This document shows, piece by piece, positions 56,707 to 64,000 of a DNA stretch of 64,000 nucleotides (position 1 is its first letter; each line of letters begins with the position of its first letter). The translations under genes were made by a program, and so were the position numbers. The stretch lies in the NCBI RefSeq assembly GCF_963576675.1, contig NC_088913.1:82707001-82771000 (forward strand), written 5' to 3'. Source of the stretch: Euphorbia lathyris (taxonomy: Eukaryota > Streptophyta > Magnoliopsida > Malpighiales > Euphorbiaceae). A model generated the notes under the pieces. The model saw only the letters and a list, made by a program, of their open reading frames with translations, was not told the DNA's origin and searched no databases.

Positions 56707-57600
56707 TGAAGAAAGTGAGGAAAATGTTTTCCCATTTCGAAAAGAGTAAAATTGTTTCCTTATCCTTTTGGAACCATACTCCATTTCTTCTTACCATTTT
56801 GAAAATAATAACCATTCACCACTTCTTTCTATTTTCCGATGTTATAGTCAAAGACTGGAAAATATTTCATTTTTCAACAAAATAATTTCTCTTACCCAGT
56901 ATTTTTCCACAAACAAACGGAGTTTTAATTTTTTTAATTTTGAAATTCAATTCTATTTGTTCGCTCAACACAACTAGGTACAAAATTTCGAGTAGAACAA
57001 TTAGTGGAATTAGTAGAATTTGTGATGTTATTGACATTTTATATATTTTAGTTTGAAAATTACAAAAGAAACAAATGAGGTACAATAATTTTTTAAGTAG
57101 GCTGATATTGATGTGTATGTCATATAGAGACATGTCATATGCAGTCTCATGCTACTTTTAGAATCAAATTACAATCATTCATTTTAATTCTTTATTCATG
57201 GATTTGATACTTCTTCCTATAAAAATCAGAATTGTTGTTCATTTCATCTTGAGTTTTACAGGATTGCGGCAGCATTAATTGCATTCTTGCTTAGTTGATA
57301 TACTATTAATTCAAGCATATTGACATTATGAAAGATCTATTAATGGTAGTATTTGCTTATATGGATCCTATACGCTTTTTTTAATATAAAATATGAGTAT
57401 TTTATTATTGTTATAAATATATTTATTTTATTACATATTTATTTGTTATGTATACCTTTTACTTTTTATATATTATATTGAAAATATTGTTAAAAAATAA
57501 AAGCATTTTTTTAAAATAATCCAGACATTATTATTCAAAAGTACAACGAATATAATAGGCTAATAAATAATAAATTAGCAAAATAGTTAAACAATGTTGT
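56707..57600. other. AT-rich DNA without recognisable gene
   Basis: Noncoding; short open frames only. The right part may be the body of the possible Helitron that ends at 57632. Confidence 0.5.
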
Positions 57601-57606
57601 TATAAT

Positions 57607-57632
57607 CCGTGCAACACTGAGTTTTCAACTAG
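57607..57632 (+). mobile_element. Possible Helitron 3' terminus
   Basis: CCGTGCAACACTGAGTTTTC followed by AACTAG and then T. Plant Helitrons end with a small hairpin of the CCGTGC...GCACGG type and CTAG before a T. The hairpin here is degenerate and the 5' TC end was not found. Confidence 0.3.
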
Positions 57633-58618
57633 TATATCTTAAACTATATAATGTCAAATTTAATTATTTTAGTATTTAACCTACACTATTTGAGATAAAG
57701 AAAAAAGAGAAAAAAAATAGAATAAAAATAGTAAAGAAAACAAAATAAATTTCAACCCGCTATCATCCACCCAATCCATATCATCCAATCTATCAAATCC
57801 ATCTAAAAAATTATTCCCATCTACATAATCCATCCAACTCGTGTAAGGATAATCCTTACACGGGTTGGAGAAAAACCGAATTATAATCCACCTAATCCAA
57901 GTTTGAACACCCCTAATCATGATATTAATTTCAATAAAAAAATCACGATAATAAATTAGCTAGTTTGATAAGTTTTTATTAATTAATTAATTAATAGGCA
58001 AACAAACCTAAATTCTCTACTTTTTACCCTAGATAATAGTTTTTTTTTATAGAAATTGAGACGAGACAGAACTTGGGCGGGAAGAGCAACCTAAATAATA
58101 ATGATATATCAATTGATTCTATCTTATACTTAAATAAAAATATTCATATAACTATTTTCAAGAAAAATGTAAACTTTCTGAAATTATTTTATTGATGTCC
58201 TATAATTTTTTTTTTTAAACTAAGCTCTTAAAATTTTATTGTATTATTAATTAGTCCCTTCTATAATATAAAATAATGTTTGTTTACCTTATGTTTTAAA
58301 AATATTTTTCATCGTTCTACTGTGTTGTGGATATGGGCTATTGGGTGGTCTCCTGAGAAAGTTGGGCCAGACATTTTGTGAACATAATCATTAAATTGGA
58401 TCCAATAATTATATATAAAAAAATGATAACTTTACTCTTCTATCAAAAATTTCTTTAATGATTTAAATTTTTTAATTTGTTACATGTCATATTAAAAAAT
58501 TTAATAATAAAACATTACTTAAACCCTAAAAAAAAAACATTACTTAAACTATAAACACTACATAAAATAAATAATTATTATAAAAGATATGTTTTTTCTT
58601 CAAAATATTCACAATAAT
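57633..58618. other. AT-rich DNA with one long palindrome
   Basis: Noncoding. An inverted repeat at about 57834-57868 pairs CCAACTCGTGTAAGGAT with ATCCTTACACGGGTTGG (one mismatch). Confidence 0.5.
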
Positions 58619-58700
58619 CGTGGCCTGTGAGATTCGAACTCACGCGGGGAAACCCCACTTACTTAGCAGGCAAGCGCCTTAACCACTCGGCCAAAGCCAC
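58619..58700 (-). tRNA. tRNA-Ser (anticodon GCU)
   Basis: The minus strand folds as a class II tRNA. Acceptor GTGGCTT pairs with AGGCCAC (one G-U). A box is TGGCCGAGTGG, anticodon loop CTGCTAA in stem CTTGC/GTAAG, extra arm GTGGGGTTTCCCCGC, and T arm TGAGTTCGAATCTCA containing the B box. Discriminator base is G and no CCA is encoded, as in nuclear tRNA genes. A TTTT terminator follows within 20 bases on the minus strand. It reads AGC and AGU serine codons. Confidence 0.95.
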
Positions 58701-59143
58701 AAGATGATGTAAGGTAATTAATTATAGAATGGCAAATTCATCATTTTGTTTAAAATATAACCATTAATTGATAGAATTATGGACGAGGAAACTAAGTAGT
58801 TAATTTTGTCAAAACTCGGACTCTATAGTGTGTTTTTTAAAACAGAGAGATCGGTTATTGTAATATGCATAAATTTAGAGGCAATAAATTATTTATCCAA
58901 ATATTTACTATGTTATAACACAGTTACAAACAACTTGCCAAAATATATTAAACTATTTCAGTTTGTTATATCGACAAACTTGTTCATAAGATTCGATGTG
59001 ACAGTCAAATGACGGTTAAAATAGTCCATCCAAATGAATCAAAATCTGTCGATAATTTCCCATACATTTACTGATGAAATCTCTTGAAAAAAAATTGGAC
59101 TCTCGAAAACCTAATTAAGGGTACAACTGAGTCTGTCTAAATA
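58701..59143. other. Noncoding spacer between tRNA-Ser and the MITE
   Basis: AT-rich; nothing recognised. Confidence 0.5.
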
Positions 59144-59263
59144 CAGTAAAACCTCTATATAGGAATACTCTATATAGGAATAACCTCTATTTTGTTATAA
59201 AAAAAATTCGGTCCCAACTTGGTAATAACCTCTATTACCAAACTCTATTTAGAGGTTTTACTG
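59144..59263. mobile_element. Emigrant/Lemi-like (pogo-type) MITE
   Basis: Terminal inverted repeats CAGTAAAACCTCTATA and the reverse complement of CTATTTAGAGGTTTTACTG, flanked by TA on both sides (59142-59143, 59264-59265). TIR sequence, TA target and 120-bp size match Emigrant/Lemi1 MITEs mobilised by pogo-like transposases. The inside holds further TCTATATAGGAATA direct repeats. Confidence 0.85.
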
Positions 59264-59339
59264 TACATCATTAATCCATTAAACCTAATCAAGAAGCCAA
59301 CTAAATTTCATTCATTTGAGTTCTATCTCTACCCGTGAG

Positions 59340-60842
59340 CCAATGTGCTTTAGCTCGTTGATGCCCTTTAAATTTCCTCAGTTTCCAAAGCTAGACTAAA
59401 ACTCCGCCTGTGAGGGTCACTTGGTGGCCTTTACAGCCGGTCCCAAGCCCGGACAAAGGAGGAGGGTTCCGGTAGGTTTGTGGCGGCCAGCGTAAAACTT
59501 AGCTACATCTTATGACATGAATCATAATATAAATATCATGGGGGCGTTCCCTACTCAGCGACGTGCTGCACTTCCTAGACCCGGGTGTAGTGATAAATGT
59601 GCAAGGGTTGCTAGGTCGTCGCCCCAAAGCGGCGTGCCACCCCAGGACCCGGGGGTGGTGTCAAATATGCAAGGGTTGCGGGTAAATAAGCTAGTCCACG
59701 GTAATGGTAGGGGTAGGGGTGAGGGTAGTAGGTTACGCTTTGGGACATGGAACATAGGTTCTTTGACAGGAAGATTAGTTGAAATTGTAGATGTTATGAA
59801 GAGGAGGAGAATAAATATAATGTGCCTACAAGAAACCAAGTGGGTTGGAGCCAAGGCTAAAGAGATAGCTCCTTGGGGTTATAAGCTTTGGTACTCAGGA
59901 AAGGATAAGGATAGAAATGGAGTGGGTATTCTTATTGATCGGGAGTATATTGATGATGTAGTAGCGGTGTCTAGGAAGAGCGATAGAATTATGAGTGTTA
60001 AGCTAGTGATAGGGGATGAGGCTGTGAATGTCATCAGTGCATATACGCCACAAATAAGATTAAATGTCTCTATAAGATAAGCTTTTTGGGAGGACTTAGA
60101 GGAAGTGGTGCAACAGGTGCCTAGGGATGAAAAGATGGTACTGGGGGTGATCTCAATGGGCACGTGGGTTCTAGGCGAGATGGGTTTGAGAGTGTTCATG
60201 GAGGGTATGGTTTTGGAGATAAGAATGAAGCAGGAAATGATATTTTGGAATTCGCATCAGCCTATGACTTGAGTATCATGAACACATGGTTTATGAAGAA
60301 AACATCCCACTTAGTGACTTATCGGAGTGGCGGTAATGCGAGCCAGATTTACTTTTTCTTAGTAAGGAGTGCTTGGAGAAAGAGTTATATTGATTGTAAG
60401 GTGATCCCTGGTGAGAGTACGACAACCCAATATAGAGTAGTGGTGCTTGATTTTCGAAGTAGGAAATGTATAAGAAAACGAACACCACAAATGGAGACTA
60501 AGATTAAGTGGTGGAAATTGCAAGGGGAGAATCAACAAAAATTTATGGATGAGATGACCAAAAAAGATATTTGGACTTGTAATATGGATTTAGATATAGA
60601 TTCGATATGGACTAAGATGGAGCATAGTATAAGGGAAGTAGCGAAGGAAGTTCTAGGAGAATCTAAAGGTAGCATGCCATCGGGTAAGGACACATCTTGG
60701 TGGACAGAAGAAGTACGACAAGCAGTAAAGAGTAAGCGCGAATCCTATAAAATATGGGAGAAATGTAGGAGTGACGAGAACTATGAAAAATACAAAGAGG
60801 CTAAAAGGGAAGTAAAGAAGGTGATAACAAGCAGAGAAATTC
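59340..60842 (+). pseudogene. RTE-type LINE, 5' region and endonuclease domain, interrupted
   Basis: The 5' leader (GTGAGGGTCACTTGGTGGCC, CCAGCGTAAAACTTAG) is typical of plant RTE elements. From 59517 the protein gives RFGTWNIGSLTGRLVEIVD, INIMCLQETKWVGAKAKEI, NGVGILID and NVISAYTPQ: the APE-type endonuclease with the QETKW catalytic motif. TAA near 60078-60080 replaces a Gln codon, and one lost G in the GGDLNGH motif (near 60147) shifts the frame. It continues as NGHVGSRRDGFESVHGGYG and ends in the Lys/Glu-rich linker before RT (YKEAKREVKK). A catalytic SQIDF motif is changed to SQIYF. The coding stops at 60842 at the LTR of element D. Confidence 0.88.
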
Positions 60843-61305
60843 TGATCAACTTCCGTCCCTGTGGGGGCGTCGTTGGGTTCGACGGGGGGAAGCTCCGATG
60901 CCAAAGTCAGTAAGGTGAATCAAGGGAACAAACTGAATTGACAAAGGATGTGAGAATGTGTACCTTGATATCCTAGGGATGTAGGCTATATATAGCTAGG
61001 AAGTCGTAACCTTCAGCAACTAGAAAGTCTCCATTAATGCTCCATTAATGGCGGTTACAGGTTATCTTTAACCTGGCGGTTAGCTAATTGATAGCTCATT
61101 AATGGTCTTTATGGCCGAGTCGGCGTTCATCCGTTACAGTGACGAATCAGGTGAATGAGGAGATTTGCCTCCTAGGTTCGCTAGCGGATCCCTTCAAACT
61201 GGATCAAGGAGATCCGCCCGCCGGATCTTCTTTGGGGATCTGTACACGACGTTTCTCCAGGTGAATATCCCTTTCGGTCCTTGGGATAATATCTCAATGT
61301 TATCA
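60843..61305 (-). repeat. LTR of element D (probable 3' LTR, 463 bp)
   Basis: Ends TGATCAACTTCC and GTTATCA (TG...CA on both strands) interrupt the RTE LINE. On the minus strand it starts TGATAACATTGAG and is directly preceded by a polypurine tract, so it is a 3' LTR of an element whose body lies to the right. A TATATATAG box is near 60987-60995. The candidate target duplication is AATTC (60838-60842); its partner is beyond the window. Confidence 0.6.
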
Positions 61306-61320
61306 GAAGCCCCCCCAAAA
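61306..61320 (-). other. Polypurine tract of element D
   Basis: Minus strand TTTTGGGGGGGCTTC abutting the LTR start TGATAACATT. Confidence 0.6.
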
Positions 61321-61394
61321 GTCCCTTAAAGTCCTTTAGGGCTTTTGAGCTTCCGCGCGCCGTCATGAACACCTGTATTAATGCGCACTCTGTT

Positions 61395-61500
61395 CGATGC
61401 CAATCGAGGAGTGACACGTGTAACGGGCGCACTGTCCTAGGAAAGAGAAGACGTCCTTCTTTCTCCCTTGCTTTCTCTCTCTTCCCCATTTCATCTTCAC
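61395..61500 (+). promoter_or_regulatory. Promoter-like region of the element D antisense gene
   Basis: A CCAAT box (61400-61404) and a palindromic G-box ACACGTGT (61414-61421) precede a CT-rich stretch (61450-61500), a usual plant 5' leader. A GTAAGT at 61564 followed by TTTAG near 61605 could be a leader intron; if used, translation would start at a later ATG (61865). Confidence 0.35.
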
Positions 61501-61597
61501 TTTCTTCTTTACTGCTCGAAGCTTTTCCTGGGAATTTCAGAGTTCAAAGCTTTTCAATTTCATGTAAGTTCATCTTTTCCTACTTGATTTGTTCTGA

Positions 61598-63872
61598 ATG
61601 TTTAGGAGTTCTTCTTCATCTTCTAGATCAACTTCGGAGCTTTTTAATTCGACCCCTTCCCTTGAAATAGTAGTTGATTTTAGTTGGACCACTTCGTCAT
61701 CGGAGAACTCATCTTCCTCCGAGGACTCCATTAGCTCTGAGTTAGCTGGGTTTTATAACTCGGCGTGTAATCGCTACCAAACTCGTTCCACTAGGAATCA
61801 AGTTCTTTCTACTTCTGTCTCCGGTACCACTCCGGCCGCTAAGTCCAGGTGTTTTCCGGGGACAATGGCCTCTTCTTCAATCCAACCTAGGAAAAAGAAC
61901 CCTCGAGCGGAGACTACTCCGTCGCGTATGAGTGCCGCGGATCTAATGGATCTGGCGAATCGCTTCCCTTGGATCAATAATTATGAGACTCAGTTAGCCG
62001 CAGCCCATCAACGACCCTCCTGTCCGCCTAGTGGTTTTCTAACAGTATATTGTAGTCATGTGGAGAGAGGGTTCCGACTTCCTCTCCCAAAGATGATGGC
62101 GGACATCCTCTCCTACTTTGATATTACGGCCAACCAACTGCATCCCAATGGTTGGTTGGATATTGCTTTAGACTGCTACCTCGCCTCAAATTTAGGAGTG
62201 GTATATACGGGTCGTATCTTTAGAGCTTTCCATAAACCCTCGAAACGGAAGTACGAATCCTATCTCACTTTCGCCAAATTCGGAGTATATTCGCCATTTA
62301 GTGACAAAATGTCCAATGTCCATTGCTGGGATGAGAAATTCTTCTATGTGAAGATAAAAGAGGGCGAATCACTGGGATTTCCCTCGTTTTGGAATCCCAA
62401 GCCTTTACACATGGCGGGTGATATGCGAATATTGACCGATAGTGATGAAGAGGTGGCAAAGCTCATGAAGAAGATCAAGGCGGATGCATGGACATACGCA
62501 GACGCTTTAGCCTTCATGATGAGCGATATTCCGTTGATTCGTCGAGAGGGGGAACAGTTCATTTACTCGAAGATTACGCAATTTGATCAAGGTAACTTTT
62601 ATTTCGTCTTGAACCTTGATTACTTTACTGTTTTCTTTGGCAGGGGTTTATCTAAGGCCAATCACGCTATTGCAGAGAAACGTAGGAAGTTCCTAGAGGC
62701 TGAGGCGCGTAGGAAAGATCAAGCGACAAATCCTCAAAAGGATACTGGAAAACGCCCTGTAGAAACAGTGGTTGAGCCGCCACTAAAAAGGAGGAAACCT
62801 GCAGCTTCTGGAGGTTTTAAGCTTATGGCGGATGCCATGAAGTCCGCCATGCCTGTAGGGGAGATGGAACAGGTAAGTTGCCTTTTATTTTTATCTGTTC
62901 ATCAAGTTTTGGACTTGAGTTTTGACCCTTGAATGTTTGTGCAGATGGCGAAGCCTGATATGGGCGGATACTGGTCCGCTAAATATGGCGCTCAAGGATC
63001 TTTTGAGAATGAATCCATCATAAACGACTTGGATGAGGCCCTGGGTCAGGTGGGCGAAGTGCAAAGGAATCAGAACCAAATTCCTGGTTCCATTCATGCG
63101 CAAAAGGGGAAAACGGAGCTCCTTATGGTGAGTCCCCTAGAAAGGATTTCTTTTTGTAGAGAAAGTTGTTCCTTTGCTCTTTTCTTTCAACGAAGCTGTT
63201 TGTTTTTGATAGATGTATACCCGCATACGTGCCATGGAGGCCGAGCTCCTTCAAGGTGTGGTGGATAAGGCAACCATTGAAAAATTAGAGAAAGAGGTAG
63301 CGGATGCCAATGCGAACATTGCTTCTGCTAATGCGAACCTTGCCTCTGCCACAGCCGCCTTAGTCCTTAGAGATGCGGAGATCGAGAAGCTAAAGGAAAA
63401 GATTGTGACAGACTCCAAGAACCATGAGGACGCCCTAGGAGAAGCTGAATATACGGCGGGTAAGCAAGCCTTCTATTATGGCGAACTGCTCATGGCATAC
63501 TTTTCCCTGGCGCATCCCGAGATTGATTTTATAGATCCGCAGCTCGCCGTCCCCGAACCAGAAGACGTAGCCAAATATGACAAAATGTCAGACGCTAAGG
63601 AATACCTCCGCGAATATGTTCGGAGATGGATGAAGGGACCCATGGAAGAAAGCAAACCTTCCACTAATGTCACGCTAGTGGAGCTTGAGGAAGTGCCCCC
63701 CAAGACGGGTGAAGAACCGATCACTGATAACGCCCTTCCTCTTGGTCCCACATCTTCCGTGGAAAAGGAGGTACCTTTGGTTGGCGTATCTGAGGCTGTG
63801 GAGAAGGAGGCTTCCCAGGCAAGCACCATAAGCAAGGATAGTGTAAAGGAGGATGCTCCCATTATTACTTAG
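61598..63872 (+). CDS. Antisense gene of element D: Transposase_28 ('putative gypsy type transposon') family protein, three exons
   Basis: Exons 61598-62872, 62945-63127 and 63213-63872 join in frame (705 residues). Introns are 72 and 85 bases, GT-AG, phase 0. The N-terminus is Ser-rich (MFRSSSSSSRSTS), followed by a basic segment. At about residues 158-190 is the family hallmark FRLPLPKMMADILSYFDITA with QLHPNGW. A nuclear-localisation-like PPLKRRKPA comes near the end of exon 1, and exon 3 begins with a long coiled coil (KATIEKLEKEVADANANIAS). This domain is widespread in plant gypsy-related proteins of unknown function. The gene lies next to the 3' LTR on the strand opposite to the element's genes, as the PMD gene does in A and B. 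The start is uncertain because a leader intron could remove the first ATG. Confidence 0.75.
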
Positions 63873-64000
63873 TTGTTTACTCGTGATTTGTAAAAAATCG
63901 TTAAGTACAATTTGTTTTAATCCTTTATGGCAGCTATTTATTTTACTATTACGTTTGCGTAAGTAAATATATAGGCATCTAGGATTTATTTGGGAGTAGG
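63873..64000. other. 3' flank of the element D antisense gene
   Basis: AT-rich sequence after the stop codon; the element D body (expected pol, minus strand) would follow to the right. Confidence 0.4.

Noticed and set aside
62592..62643. A GT...AG stretch that could be an intron of the element D gene
   Set aside because: At 52 bases it is too short for a plant intron and its removal would shift the frame; the unspliced frame is open and joins later exons in phase.

Overview
This is nuclear DNA of a flowering plant, probably a eudicot. The evidence is a plastid-targeted protein gene at the left edge, a eukaryotic tRNA-Ser without an encoded CCA, plant-specific transposon families (CACTA TNP2, Tat-lineage Ty3/gypsy with a second RNase H, plant RTE LINE, Emigrant/Lemi-like MITE, Mutator-like and hAT-like MITEs), and antisense genes with short GT-AG introns. 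Host content is very small: the first exon of a probable UGP3 gene (1-681, minus strand) and tRNA-Ser(GCU) (58619-58700, minus strand). Almost everything between about 1.5 kb and 55 kb is one nested retrotransposon complex.

Layout. 1-681: start of the plastid gene. 1566-2382: decayed CACTA TNP2 transposase. 2383-6078: an LTR of retroelement family C, tandemly duplicated inside and carrying a 50-bp minisatellite. About 6080-7440 (resuming at 29301-29339): the probable LTR of another gypsy-like element, with three 17-bp palindromes upstream of a TATA box. 7441-8268 plus 28269-29300: a Ty1/copia-type solo LTR, split by element A. 8269-28263: element A, a Tat-lineage Ty3/gypsy element on the minus strand with TSD GCCGT. 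29355-29832: hAT-like MITE. 29841-33573 plus 51958-54476: body, leader and truncated 5' LTR of family C (gag only), split by element B. 33579-51952: element B, same family as A, plus strand, TSD ACCGC. 54477-55140: L1-type endonuclease fragment. 56137-56697: long-TIR Mutator-like MITE. 57632: possible Helitron end. 59144-59263: Emigrant-like MITE. About 59340-60842: RTE LINE endonuclease, cut by the LTR of element D (60843-61305). D carries a three-exon antisense gene (61598-63872) and runs off the right edge.

The most interesting system is the A/B family. Each element is 18-20 kb with LTRs near 2.9 kb. Downstream of pol each carries, on the opposite strand, a six-exon plant mobile domain (PMD) gene with its own TATA box. 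All exon phases and splice sites agree between the two copies. The gene is open in B and has three TAG codons in A. pol and the PMD gene are convergent and are separated by three small compound hairpins. The gag region contains four successive capsid-like units. The LTRs carry an array of TTGGGCG/CGCCCAA palindromes, a TATA box in the loop of a palindrome, and three stem-loops with a nearly constant loop and complementary, changing stems. Element D uses the same antisense slot for an unrelated gene (Transposase_28/'putative gypsy type transposon' family).

Both A and B have defective gag-pol: A has nonsense codons and a frameshift in gag, while B has internal in-frame deletions (zinc knuckle; protease plus G-patch), nonsense codons and YVDN at the RT active site. 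They could now move only with help from a relative. The antisense PMD gene in B looks better preserved than B's own replication genes. All family names come from motif recognition by eye; no database search was run.
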